Below, piece by piece: positions 6,610 through 14,913 of a stretch of DNA of 53,581 nucleotides. This stretch comes from an uncultured Pseudomonadota bacterium (lineage in GTDB: Bacteria; Pseudomonadota; Alphaproteobacteria; Rs-D84). Numbering within the stretch: the first letter of the stretch is position 1; every line of letters begins with the position of its first letter. Where the stretch lies: positions 1 through 53,581 of the forward strand of contig CAMYYT010000004.1 in the NCBI GenBank assembly GCA_947303585.1. The letters are read 5' to 3'. The position numbers and the translations under genes were made by a program. The notes beneath the pieces were generated by a model. It saw nothing but the letters and a program-made list of their open reading frames with translations. It did no database searches and was not told the origin of the DNA.

Positions 6610-9600
6610 TTACCTGCGATATATACGACCTTTGCCGCGCATATTTACAGGTTTTTTTCCTGGCTCAAAACGAACCCCATTTTGATGAAAGATATCTATA
6701 TCCTGTGGATGTCTTGTTATATATCTGTCTATCATTTCGTCCGTGGATAGACCAGATGGAAGCACAAAATCAAAAAGTGACATATTTATCAATGTGGCTT
6801 TGTCTAATTTTTCAAAATTATCTTTGCCAATCATATTGAAAATTCTTTTCATAAAAGAGTCCGATTCATTTTTATCCTTATCTTTTTTCTTGTTCAATTC
6901 TTTAACAATACTTTGACCATGGTTGAACTGGGCGGCAAAGCTTTGTTTTTCATGTATTTCATCAGCGTGTTTTTTATTATCCTCTTTGGCTTTTGATGCT
7001 TCTGTTTGTTTTCCTTCGACAAGATTATGTTTCACAGGAACAGCCCTATAAAAAGTATCTTCTGCTGGTATCTCAGATTTTAATTGCTCTATTTCTTCTT
7101 GTGCTTTGGCAATTTCGTATTCATGGTATTTTATTTCAGCAGCCCTTTTACCCGTTGGATTGAATTCCTGTTTTTCTGCCAGTTCTTTTTCCTTCTCTTC
7201 TAAATCATGTCTTTTATATGCATGCTGCATTGCATCCGCCAATACATCTTTGTCAGGGTCGCCATAACGATTTAAGATTTCGTTCAAATTACCCTGATAC
7301 TTATTTATTGCTCTCCTTAGTTCCGCACTTTCTCTTTTCTCATTGGATGCAGACAACACCTCTCGTAATTTAGCGAGTTTTTCGCGGTGTTTATTAATTT
7401 TTTTCGCATCTTCATAAGTTATAAACAAATGCTTTTCTTCGGGCTTTTTCATTTCAAGCAACCCACGAACCCCTCTGCCTTCGATTTGCTTTTGTTCTTT
7501 CGGTTTCTTATATTCGATTTGCTTTTGGTCTTCCGGTTCATCATACTCGATTTGCTTTTGTTTTTTCGGCTCGTTATACCCTATTTGCTTTTGTTCTTTC
7601 GGTTCATCATACTCGATTTGCTTTTGTTCTTCAGGTTCCTCATATTCGATTTGCTTTTGTTCTTTTGGTGGAACAGGTGGAGTAATTTCATCCTTTTTAT
7701 CAGCCAAGCTACCTGGTCTATCTTTCAATTTAGCTTTGTGTTCTTTGTTATAATTTCCAAATGTCGCCATTAAACCCGGTGAATCTACTTGAGTCTGTGT
7801 TGTAACATCGACATTTCCAAAATCTTCCACTATTCTTGTTGTCACATCAATCGGGGAATTTCCGTTAGCGTATGTAGAATAACCCATTTGTCCGTTACCC
7901 AAATCAACATTCAACGGTTTTAACACATGATCAAGATGCACAGGAGCACCAGTTGTGATTCCTACTTCGTTTATAGGTGAAACCATCTGATCTACTTTCA
8001 TAGCAGCCGCCATAGCATCATCAGATATTGTCGGTCCATTAAACATATTACGCAAAGCGTCTATTTCCGCTACAGAAGTGCCGTGTTCACTACCCCAATG
8101 TGGAGTCAATACTGTATGATGACCACCAGAATGAACAACACCGCCACCATCAACGTGCAACGCCATATTATCCGCCGTCATACCGCCAGCGTCTGCATTT
8201 AACATAACTGCACGATATGGGTCGATATGCGTTCCGTGGGCCGCATTATATTCATTTACCATATCAACACGTTGTTGCAAAAGATCTGGATTATCACGAT
8301 ACCACATTTTTGCGATTCTTTCAGCGTTATCTAGTGTTTCTTGTTTATAAGTTATATCCGTTTCTTCGTGTTCGCCAATTTTTCTGGTTTCTGTATGTGT
8401 TTCCGTTCTGGTATTAAGACCTGCGGAATCAGATATCGCTTTCCCTGCGAAACGCCCCATGAAACCACCAGCAACAACCGCAGCGGCATTTGCCAAAGCC
8501 CATGCTATTGATTCGGCTTTGCCCATACCTGCATTTTTAGCGTCTTGATATGTAGACAGAGCATTATTTGATGCACCCAATGTCAAAGCACCATACCCCA
8601 GTGTTGCAGCCGCGGCAGTAACGCCAGCCGCACCAAATGCCAACGCAATAGCAGCAATCGCACTGGTTCCTAATGTCATCATCATTCGTCTATCTTTAAG
8701 TAATGCTTGGATACCGGCATCTTCGCCCGCTTCACGTCTGGCTTTGCGCCATTTATGTAATTGGATTCCAGCCATAACGATAGAGCTAACAATACCTATG
8801 ACCGCCAAAGACAACGCCAAGCTTGCCCCTGAAATAGTTGCAGCAGCGGCGGCAATAACAGTTATTGTTGTAGAAACCAAAAACGCACAACCAAAACCTT
8901 TCAACATACGAACGAAAAATTCTATACGTTTTTGTCTTTTATCTTTTGGCGTTTGACCTTCTATTCTGTCATCTTTGCGTTTGTCTATTTTTTGGATAGG
9001 TTTAAATACCTTACCAAAAAAACCTATTGCTTTATTGCCAAATTTTCCAAGTTTTTGTTTGACACGTGCAGCAAAACCAGCAGTTTTGTTTACTTGGGCA
9101 TCCATAGCGGCTTCATAGCCTTGTTCTGAAATACTGCCGCCATTTGCATTTAAATTAGAAATAAAATCTTGAAAGTGTTTCGGGTCTGTGAAACGTTCTG
9201 GGTCTTCGGTACATCCCTTGGCAATTTTTTCAGCCGTATCTAGTTCAAACAACTTATGCAATGCATCTTGGTCTAGCTCTTGTTGAACCTCATCCTCGCT
9301 CATAGTTTCTACAGGATTATCTTTGATATGATCCAGACTAAAATCATGTCTTACCAAATCAAGAACATCATTTAATTCACCATTGGATAATACTGTATAA
9401 CCCGGTTTATATTCTGTCGTTAAATTTCCTTTGTCGTCTATAAACTGTGGTTTTTCTTCACCCTTTTTGTTCAAAAATTTATATCTAGATGCACTGTATA
9501 ATGTTTCTTCACTTGGCTGCCATCCAGAAGCAATATTTGTTGCAGCATCATAATTTTTTTCTATTGTTGCTGCATCGCTTTCTTTTTCATCAAGCGTAGA

Positions 9601-9933
9601 TATGCCGTGTTCATCGTCATATTTTTTGATATAATTTTCTAAAGCGACGCGATTAAGGTTTATTTGTTGACGCAAATTAGAATCTTCTTTTAAATCTGAT
9701 TCACGCGCATCAAACATTTTATTATATCCCGCGTAAACATCAGCGATATTTGTCGTGTCAACAAAATGATATCCTATATTTTCGGCAAAATCTTTTATTA
9801 AACTGTCAATGCGTTTTGTGACTTTGTCCAAGCGATTTTCCAGTTTGTCCCGCCTTTCTTGGGATAAATTTGAATCTTCTAATCTTTTTTGGTTTGTGTA
9901 TAAGCTAATGCCAATGTATATGGTGGAACACAA
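6610..9933 (-). CDS. Giant membrane protein with 11-residue repeats (main part of a probably frameshifted gene)
   Basis: 1107 codons from a TTG at 9933. Layout: residues 1-70 coiled-coil-like and charged; ~340-400 and ~415-490 three to four Ala/Ile-rich membrane segments; a His/Gly-rich central part (VVHSGGHHTVLTPHWG); ~745-810 about five and a half tandem 11-residue repeats (KQIEYDEPKEQ type); then long charged helices and a basic C-terminus (GKGRIYRR). I know no family with this layout. The TTG start lacks a ribosome site and the upstream ORF at 9879-10184 overlaps by 55 nt in another frame. One extra A in an A6 run (complement of 9885-9890) would join both into a protein of about 1190 aa. 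A secreted effector or envelope protein is possible, but nothing proves it. Confidence 0.7.
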   Translation of the reverse strand: MCSTIYIGISLYTNQKRLEDSNLSQERRDKLENRLDKVTKRIDSLIKDFAENIGYHFVDTTNIADVYAGYNKMFDARESDLKEDSNLRQQINLNRVALENYIKKYDDEHGISTLDEKESDAATIEKNYDAATNIASGWQPSEETLYSASRYKFLNKKGEEKPQFIDDKGNLTTEYKPGYTVLSNGELNDVLDLVRHDFSLDHIKDNPVETMSEDEVQQELDQDALHKLFELDTAEKIAKGCTEDPERFTDPKHFQDFISNLNANGGSISEQGYEAAMDAQVNKTAGFAARVKQKLGKFGNKAIGFFGKVFKPIQKIDKRKDDRIEGQTPKDKRQKRIEFFVRMLKGFGCAFLVSTTITVIAAAAATISGASLALSLAVIGIVSSIVMAGIQLHKWRKARREAGEDAGIQALLKDRRMMMTLGTSAIAAIALAFGAAGVTAAAATLGYGALTLGASNNALSTYQDAKNAGMGKAESIAWALANAAAVVAGGFMGRFAGKAISDSAGLNTRTETHTETRKIGEHEETDITYKQETLDNAERIAKMWYRDNPDLLQQRVDMVNEYNAAHGTHIDPYRAVMLNADAGGMTADNMALHVDGGGVVHSGGHHTVLTPHWGSEHGTSVAEIDALRNMFNGPTISDDAMAAAMKVDQMVSPINEVGITTGAPVHLDHVLKPLNVDLGNGQMGYSTYANGNSPIDVTTRIVEDFGNVDVTTQTQVDSPGLMATFGNYNKEHKAKLKDRPGSLADKKDEITPPVPPKEQKQIEYEEPEEQKQIEYDEPKEQKQIGYNEPKKQKQIEYDEPEDQKQIEYKKPKEQKQIEGRGVRGLLEMKKPEEKHLFITYEDAKKINKHREKLAKLREVLSASNEKRESAELRRAINKYQGNLNEILNRYGDPDKDVLADAMQHAYKRHDLEEKEKELAEKQEFNPTGKRAAEIKYHEYEIAKAQEEIEQLKSEIPAEDTFYRAVPVKHNLVEGKQTEASKAKEDNKKHADEIHEKQSFAAQFNHGQSIVKELNKKKDKDKNESDSFMKRIFNMIGKDNFEKLDKATLINMSLFDFVLPSGLSTDEMIDRYITRHPQDIDIFHQNGVRFEPGKKPVNMRGKGRIYRR
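7482..7670 (-). repeat. 33-bp tandem repeat inside the giant protein gene
   Basis: About 5.5 imperfect copies of a 33-bp unit, each starting cgatttgcttttg on the plus strand. In frame they encode 11-residue units of the form KQIEY-x-x-P-x-x-Q. Copies differ at several positions, mostly in the variable x-x-P-x-x part. Confidence 0.9.
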
Positions 9934-10184
9934 TCCAAATAATCTTGGTCTTCGGCAAGTATTGTATCAATAAAACGTTCCGAAAATTCTAACTCTTTTT
10001 TACCTTGCAAATCTTCAATGGTTTGCAGCAATTTTATTTGCTTGGTCGCATCACCCTTGACAGCATCAAAGCTTTCTTGGCTTATGATGTTCATTTTTAC
10101 AAAAACTTGCAACGCTATTTCATCTATGATTCTTTGATTTTCATCTGATGAATTAGATCTGATACGAGCATTTATTGATGGCAT
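9879..10184 (-). CDS. N-terminal fragment of the giant protein, or a small separate protein (101 aa)
   Basis: It starts with an ATG at 10184 preceded by an AGAGGGG ribosome site and an extended -10 promoter. The sequence is helical and acidic with no signal peptide and is not recognised. Its last residues (LALAYTQTKKD) end at a TAG inside the next ORF. Adding one base to the A6 run at its end makes the chain continue as TQTKKRLEDSNLSQ, a smooth charged helix. I therefore read it as the true N-terminus of the 6610-9933 protein. A separate small protein with translational coupling is the alternative. Confidence 0.65.
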   Translation of the reverse strand: MPSINARIRSNSSDENQRIIDEIALQVFVKMNIISQESFDAVKGDATKQIKLLQTIEDLQGKKELEFSERFIDTILAEDQDYLDCVPPYTLALAYTQTKKD

Positions 10185-10217
10185 TTTATCCCCTCTTTAT
10201 TTTTTCATAATGTTTTA

Positions 10218-10230
10218 ATTATATCACAAA
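10218..10230 (-). promoter_or_regulatory. Extended -10 promoter of the giant protein gene
   Basis: TTTGTGATATAAT on the minus strand, 33 nt before the ATG at 10184, followed by an A-rich leader and a good ribosome site. Confidence 0.6.
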
Positions 10231-10361
10231 AACGCGGTCAAACCAAGTGCAAAAAGAAACAAGTAAAATCAATAAATTATGCGCATCACAGTTTTAAATT
10301 TTCATCAAAAACACATTTTTTTAACTTGATATATATGATTTTTATTTGTATGTTTTACAAC

Positions 10362-10895
10362 ATGAATGTAAACACCAAAGGCATTTTTGAATTTTATGAT
10401 ATGCGTACAATTTGCCATGTACAATCCGTAAAATATTTTGCATCTCTTTTACATATTGATGTCAAAGAACACGATGAAGATAAAATGTGCAGTCCACTAC
10501 GTGAATTATATGCCCCGGTAATATACAGACTTTACTATCCAGATTTTCACGTATCCAAAGAACACATGGTTTTATTTCAAAGACAAAAAACTTTGCATCA
10601 CAAACACGCCAAACATCATTTTCAACATTATAAAAATATCAAAGATATTAATGACAAGTACTTATATGAAATGATTGCGGATTGGGCTGCCACTAATTTT
10701 GAGAAAAAAAATATATTACACCAAAAAGATTCCACAGAATTAACAGATTGGTATAGAAAAAATATGTCTGACCAGGGTTGGACTGCACTCCAAAAGAAAC
10801 AAATTGAAAAGGCATTAAACATAATTGATACAAAAACCAATAACAAGACGCTTGGTTTAATTTGGCAACCTTTGCTTGAAAAAGTAAATTCATAG
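10362..10895 (+). CDS. DUF5662-like protein
   Basis: The pattern HVQSVKYF, then HDEDKMCSPL, then a His-rich stretch (LHHKHAKHHFQHY) and YLYEMIADWAA resembles DUF5662 proteins, which have HD-like conserved His/Asp residues and occur in bacteria and phages; their function is unknown. The frame is open back to a TTG at 10326 with ATG codons at 10335, 10350 and 10362. None has a clear ribosome site. I chose 10362 because the upstream residues are hydrophobic and unlike the family. A tRNA-Glu follows 19 nt after the stop. Family membership is from recalled motif order and should be treated as tentative. Confidence 0.6.
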   Translation: MNVNTKGIFEFYDMRTICHVQSVKYFASLLHIDVKEHDEDKMCSPLRELYAPVIYRLYYPDFHVSKEHMVLFQRQKTLHHKHAKHHFQHYKNIKDINDKYLYEMIADWAATNFEKKNILHQKDSTELTDWYRKNMSDQGWTALQKKQIEKALNIIDTKTNNKTLGLIWQPLLEKVNS

Positions 10896-10914
10896 TATTA
10901 GAATGTTGACAACT

Positions 10915-10989
10915 GGTCCCATCGTCTAGCGGTTAGGACATCGGATTCTCATTCCGGTAACACGGGTTCGATTCCCGTTGGGACTGCCA
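10915..10989 (+). tRNA. tRNA-Glu (CUC)
   Basis: Acceptor ggtccca/tgggact (first pair G-U), anticodon stem tcgga/tccgg around loop ttctcat giving anticodon CTC, T arm with ttcgatt, discriminator G and encoded CCA at 10987-10989. The body matches bacterial tRNA-Glu. Confidence 0.92.
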
Positions 10990-11033
10990 AATTTCGTTAT
11001 TGCGTGCAAGGACGCAATCTCACCTGTAAAAAC

Positions 11034-11055
11034 ACCGGCATTTGCCGGCTTTTTT
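11034..11055 (+). terminator. Terminator after tRNA-Glu
   Basis: Stem ccggca/tgccgg followed by a T6 run. A weaker hairpin (attgcgt/acgcaat) lies just before it at about 10999-11018. Confidence 0.75.
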
Positions 11056-11097
11056 CGTTATTTTTTATCACGAAATTAAACTATTTTATTTCGTATA

Positions 11098-11120
11098 AAA
11101 AATGCCGGCATTTACCGGCC
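11098..11120 (-). terminator. Terminator of merR/gyrA transcript
   Basis: On the minus strand gccgg-taaat-ccggc type stem followed by a T6 run, 15 nt after the merR stop. Its sequence is almost a copy of the terminator at 11034. Confidence 0.75.
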
Positions 11121-11134
11121 TTTTCGTTATTTTT

Positions 11135-11518
11135 TTAATCAAGAAACATTTTCGCCTGATTCAACAATTTTATCGCGATATCTATATCGTTTTTTTCAAA
11201 TTCATCCAGTTCTGTTTTTTTCGGCGCGACCATATTTTTTGGTTGTTTATGCACTGTTTTTATTTCATCTCCAAAAGAACCATTATGCAGAATTTTTTTG
11301 ACACCTGCGATTGTCATTCCTTTGTCATAAAGCAATGATTTTATCGTTTCTATTTTTTCCACAGTATCTGCACGATAATAACGACGATTTCCAGCCCCCG
11401 TCACAGGTCTTATTGCACCAGGAAATTGTTTTTCCCAATAACGCAATGTATGCGCAGGCACATCAAGTCTTTTTGATACTTCATTTATAGCTATGAAATA
11501 TTCGCCTTTGTTTTCCAT
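11135..11518 (-). CDS. MerR-family transcriptional regulator
   Basis: 127 aa. Residues ~8-75 form the MerR winged HTH: INEVSKRLDVPAHTLRYWEK, wing residues GNRRYY, then the KIETIKSLLYDKGMTIAGVKKIL helix pair. The rest (~80-127) is charged and lacks the cysteines of metal sensors and any known ligand domain. It resembles the short MerR proteins found beside ihfA in other alphaproteobacteria, though ihfA is not here. It lies 18 nt downstream of gyrA on the same strand, so the two are probably co-transcribed. Confidence 0.85.
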   Translation of the reverse strand: MENKGEYFIAINEVSKRLDVPAHTLRYWEKQFPGAIRPVTGAGNRRYYRADTVEKIETIKSLLYDKGMTIAGVKKILHNGSFGDEIKTVHKQPKNMVAPKKTELDEFEKNDIDIAIKLLNQAKMFLD

Positions 11519-11536
11519 TTCGTGTGCCTGCGTTTT

Positions 11537-14284
11537 TTATTCCGCGTTATTTGCGGTGGTTTCTTCTGAGATTGTATCTTCGCTTTCTTCTTCGTGATCA
11601 ATAGCGATTGCAGATACAACTTTTTCACCTTCGGCTGTTCTAAACAATGTCACACCCGCCGTTGAACGTCCAGCAATACGAACGTCCGCAACCGGGGTTC
11701 TGATTATCTTTCCGCCATTAGTTACCATAATAACATCTTGGTTGTCATTAACCGGGAAAGAACCAGCAACCGCGGTATTTTTGCCACCTAATTTAATATT
11801 AGTAAATCCGCCGCCGCCACGATGAGTAAGGCGATATTCATACGAAGATGTGCGTTTACCAAATCCATTTTCTGATATAGTCAAAATAAATTCTTCGTTT
11901 AATGCCATTTTCGCCATTTGTTCATCGTTAAGAACCAATGTTGTATTTTCTTCTTCAGCATCTGCTTCTTCTTCAATGCCAGTTTGTGCGCGACGCAATG
12001 CACGGCTTTGTTTCACATAAGCAGCACGAACCACAGAATCAGATTCACCATGATTCAACATTGCCATACCGATAATATAATCGTCTTTTTGTAATGTAAG
12101 ACCACGAACACCAGTTGAATTACGGCCTGCAAAGATACGAATTTCTGGAACTGCAAATCTTATGCAGCGTCCGCGATATGTCGATAAAAATACATCTTGG
12201 TCTTCGGTGCAAGGCAATACAGAAATCAAAGAATCGCCTTCGTCCAATTTCATAGCAATCTTGCCATTTGCGCGTATAGAATCAAAATCAGACATACGAT
12301 TACGGCGCACCGTGCCAGAGGCAGTTGCAAACATCAAGAAATGTTCTTTGCCGGATTCTTGAACGCGTTTAACTTCTTCTTCATCAACCGGCAATATTGC
12401 AGTGATTGTTTCGCCTTCGGTTAATGGTAATAAATTAACCAATGGGCGACCTTTGCCTGCGGCAGTTGCTTCTGGTAATTTATATGTTTTTAATTTATAG
12501 CACAATCCCTTGGACGAGAAGAACAACAACGGTGTATGAGTATTCGCAACAAATACATTTACCACATAATCATCGTCTTTGGTTGTCATAGCGTTGCGCC
12601 CTTTGCCGCCGCGTTTTTGTGCGCGATAAGTATCCAAACTGACGCGTTTGATATAACCTGTGTTAGATACAGTTACAACCATATCTTCGCGTGCTATTAA
12701 ATCTTCGATATCAATATCAATTTCTGCATCAGAAATTTCGCTGCGTCTTGGTTGCGACCAATTATCACGAACCGCCGTTGTTTCTTCGCGAATAATTTGA
12801 ACTATGCGTTCATGACTGCTTAAAATCGCAAGCAAATCTTTGATAACAGCACCAAGTTCCGTCAAATCATTATGGATTTTGTCGCGTTCCAACCCAGTCA
12901 AGCGATGTAATTGTAATTCCAGAATTGCTTTGGCTTGGTCTTCGGACATATAGAACATACCGTCTTTGTATTCGGTATTTGGATCATCAATCAAATTTAT
13001 ATAAGATTCAATATCAGATGCCGCCCAACCGCGCGAAATCAAAGCAGTGCGTGCTTCGTCTGGATTAGCAGATTCTTTAATCAATTTAATTACTTCGTCC
13101 AAATTACCACACGCCACAGACAACCCCAACAAAGTGTGCGCACGATTGCGCGCTTTGTTCAAATCAAATATAGTGCGTCGTCTGATAACTTCTTCGCGGA
13201 ATTCGATAAATGCATCCAAAACTGTGCGGACAGTAAACAACATTGGACGACCACGATTCAATGCCATCATGTTTACAGGAAAATTAGATTGCATTTCTGT
13301 ATCTTGAAACAAATGATTCAAGACTACTTCGGGCATAGTATCGCGCTTCAATTCAATGACAACACGCAAACCTTCTTTGGACGATTCATCGCGGATGTCA
13401 GATATTCCTTCGATACGTTTGTCTTTGACCATTTCTGCAATTTTAATAATTAATTGAGATTTATTAACCTGATACGGCAATTCATCAACAATAATCGCAG
13501 GATGTTCATGCAATGTTTCAAAATGTGTTTTAGAACGAACAATCACAGAACCACGACCTGTTGTGTGTGCTTTGTATGCGCCAGCATGCCCCATAATAAT
13601 TCCACCAGTTGGAAAATCAGGTCCCGGGATAATTGAAAACAATTCATCATCAGATACATCTTTGTTATCAAGTATCGCCAAAATACCATTACACACTTCG
13701 CCCAAATTGTAAGTCGGAACATTTGTTGCCATACCCACAGCAATACCAGAACCGCCATTTACCAAAAAATTAGGAAACTTGGTCGGCAAAACAATTGGTT
13801 CTTGTAATGTACCATCAAAGTTTGGCTGCCAATCAACAGTATCTTTGTCTAAATCTTCCATCAATGTTGCACCAAGTTTTGAAAGACGTGCTTCGGTATA
13901 ACGCATAGCCGCAGGTTTATCACCATCGCGCGAACCAAAGTTACCTTGACCTTGGACCAGCATTTCACCCATTGAAAAATCTTGTGCCATACGCGCCATT
14001 GCTTCATAAATAGAAGAATCCCCATGTGGATGATAACGTCCCATCACATCACCCACGATACGCGCCGATTTCACAGTTGATTTTGTTGCCGGTGCTACTT
14101 CGTTCATAACATACAAAATACGACGATGCACAGGTTTACAACCATCCCTTACATCTGGCAAAGCACGATCAACAATAACAGACATCGCATAATCCAAAAA
14201 CGATGTTCGCATTTCGTGTTCAATAGGAGAAGTTGGTACTTTGATTTCGTTAATTTCGTTATTTATTTCATTCATTTCAGACAT
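11537..14284 (-). CDS. gyrA: DNA gyrase subunit A
   Basis: 915 aa, normal length. It cuts and rejoins DNA in the GyrA2GyrB2 complex that introduces negative supercoils. The N-terminus has [19 protein letters not shown] and [10 protein letters not shown], the quinolone region [15 protein letters not shown], and the catalytic Tyr in [13 protein letters not shown] (~125). The C-terminal beta-pinwheel carries the GyrA box QKRGGKG (~560), which separates it from ParC. The end is an acidic Glu-rich tail. In the quinolone region Ser is present at the E. coli Ser83 position, while the Asp87 position is Glu. The ATG at 14284 has an AAGGGA site upstream. It heads a two-gene unit with merR. Confidence 0.97.
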   Translation of the reverse strand: MSEMNEINNEINEIKVPTSPIEHEMRTSFLDYAMSVIVDRALPDVRDGCKPVHRRILYVMNEVAPATKSTVKSARIVGDVMGRYHPHGDSSIYEAMARMAQDFSMGEMLVQGQGNFGSRDGDKPAAMRYTEARLSKLGATLMEDLDKDTVDWQPNFDGTLQEPIVLPTKFPNFLVNGGSGIAVGMATNVPTYNLGEVCNGILAILDNKDVSDDELFSIIPGPDFPTGGIIMGHAGAYKAHTTGRGSVIVRSKTHFETLHEHPAIIVDELPYQVNKSQLIIKIAEMVKDKRIEGISDIRDESSKEGLRVVIELKRDTMPEVVLNHLFQDTEMQSNFPVNMMALNRGRPMLFTVRTVLDAFIEFREEVIRRRTIFDLNKARNRAHTLLGLSVACGNLDEVIKLIKESANPDEARTALISRGWAASDIESYINLIDDPNTEYKDGMFYMSEDQAKAILELQLHRLTGLERDKIHNDLTELGAVIKDLLAILSSHERIVQIIREETTAVRDNWSQPRRSEISDAEIDIDIEDLIAREDMVVTVSNTGYIKRVSLDTYRAQKRGGKGRNAMTTKDDDYVVNVFVANTHTPLLFFSSKGLCYKLKTYKLPEATAAGKGRPLVNLLPLTEGETITAILPVDEEEVKRVQESGKEHFLMFATASGTVRRNRMSDFDSIRANGKIAMKLDEGDSLISVLPCTEDQDVFLSTYRGRCIRFAVPEIRIFAGRNSTGVRGLTLQKDDYIIGMAMLNHGESDSVVRAAYVKQSRALRRAQTGIEEEADAEEENTTLVLNDEQMAKMALNEEFILTISENGFGKRTSSYEYRLTHRGGGGFTNIKLGGKNTAVAGSFPVNDNQDVIMVTNGGKIIRTPVADVRIAGRSTAGVTLFRTAEGEKVVSAIAIDHEEESEDTISEETTANNAE

Positions 14285-14313
14285 TACTTTTTCCCTTGTT
14301 TTTCAATACTCAA

Positions 14314-14343
14314 AGACTAGCAAAAAATTAACACTCAGGTCAA
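14314..14343 (-). promoter_or_regulatory. Possible gyrA promoter
   Basis: TTGACC (-35, complement of 14338-14343) and TAGTCT (-10, complement of 14314-14319) with an 18-nt spacer, about 30 nt before the gyrA start. The -10 is poor. Confidence 0.35.
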
Positions 14344-14387
14344 GGAATAAAGCAAAAAAATCACCAAAAAATTCAAGTAAAAAACTA

Positions 14388-14415
14388 TTGACAAAACAAT
14401 GTTGTGTATTATAAT
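14388..14415 (+). promoter_or_regulatory. Promoter of the small membrane protein and rpmH
   Basis: Perfect TTGACA at 14388-14393 and perfect TATAAT at 14410-14415 with a 16-nt spacer. This is one of the strongest sigma70-type promoters in the window, suiting a ribosomal-protein transcript. Confidence 0.75.
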
Positions 14416-14442
14416 ATAAGTAAAGAATAAAAAGGATACAAA

Positions 14443-14553
14443 ATGAAAGCTTCAAATATCTTCTTACCATTTTGGAAATTGGTGGAGGCTATTTTTGTCT
14501 GGTATTTGTTTTTAGAAGGCCTTAAATCATTGGGTTTGATAAAAAGTAAATAA
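14443..14553 (+). CDS. Small membrane protein, 36 aa
   Basis: An ATG with an AAAGGA ribosome site 9 nt upstream opens a 36-codon frame. Residues ~7-26 are strongly hydrophobic with aromatic residues (FWKLVEAIFVWYLFLEGL), one likely membrane helix, followed by a basic end (IKSK). It lies between a strong promoter and rpmH, 58 nt upstream of the latter. I do not recognise it. Support is the promoter, the ribosome site and the coherent membrane helix; conservation is untested. Confidence 0.6.
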   Translation: MKASNIFLPFWKLVEAIFVWYLFLEGLKSLGLIKSK

Positions 14554-14611
14554 AATAGTTGCGTTTTGCAAAAAGGTATGATTAAATAGGTGTCAGCAAA
14601 AGGATTTTAAT

Positions 14612-14764
14612 ATGGCAACAAAAAGAACTTATCAACCATCGAAAACACGTCGTGTAAAAACACATGGCTTTCGTGAAAAAATGGCTACCAAAAGCGGACG
14701 CGATGTTTTGAACCGCAGACGCGCGGCGGGACGCAAACGTTTGGCTGTATCTGCTGTTAACTAA
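14612..14764 (+). CDS. rpmH: 50S ribosomal protein L34
   Basis: 50 aa. The sequence opens [20 protein letters not shown] and continues with the R-x-x-M-x-T-x-x-G-R core and [10 protein letters not shown], diagnostic of L34 of the large ribosomal subunit. The start has an AAAGGA site. In most bacteria rnpA and yidC follow directly. Here a strong terminator follows 22 nt after the stop and no rnpA is present, so the usual operon has been broken. Confidence 0.97.
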   Translation: MATKRTYQPSKTRRVKTHGFREKMATKSGRDVLNRRRAAGRKRLAVSAVN

Positions 14765-14785
14765 GCGATGGTAAAAAAAATTTGA

Positions 14786-14814
14786 AACACCACCCGATTG
14801 GGTGGTGTTTTTTT
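14786..14814 (+). terminator. Terminator after rpmH
   Basis: Perfect 10-bp stem aacaccaccc/gggtggtgtt with loop gatt and a T7 tail. Confidence 0.9.
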
Positions 14815-14850
14815 ACCCCCCTCTTGCTGCGCCCCCCCGGTGGGGGAGAA
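14815..14850 (+). repeat. C/G-run intergenic element, copy 1
   Basis: Runs of C (accccccctc, gccccccc) followed by ggtgggggag form a hairpin. A similar but longer arrangement lies at 23005-23100, also downstream of a gene. Neither carries a reading frame. Strand is arbitrary. Confidence 0.4.
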
Positions 14851-14872
14851 TAAAAAACTACGACAAAGACAA

Positions 14873-14897
14873 CAAAAAAACCGCCGAAACGGCGGTG
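14873..14897 (-). terminator. Terminator of the 14914-17121 gene
   Basis: Stem ccgccg/cggcgg with a 3-nt loop and a T7 tail on the minus strand. Confidence 0.85.
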
Positions 14898-14913
14898 AAT
14901 ATTTTTTATTTTA

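Noticed and set aside
7387-7773. Phe/Leu-rich frame on the plus strand opposite the 33-bp repeats
   Set aside because: It is the antisense reading of the repeat and has no start context.
9883-9892. Programmed -1 ribosomal frameshift at A6
   Set aside because: The frame offset is -1, but the codon before would have to re-pair ACC/AAA to CAA; only one tRNA can slip, so a canonical slippery heptamer is absent.
11537-14284. ParC instead of GyrA
   Set aside because: The GyrA box QKRGGKG is present in the C-terminal domain and the length of 915 aa fits GyrA.
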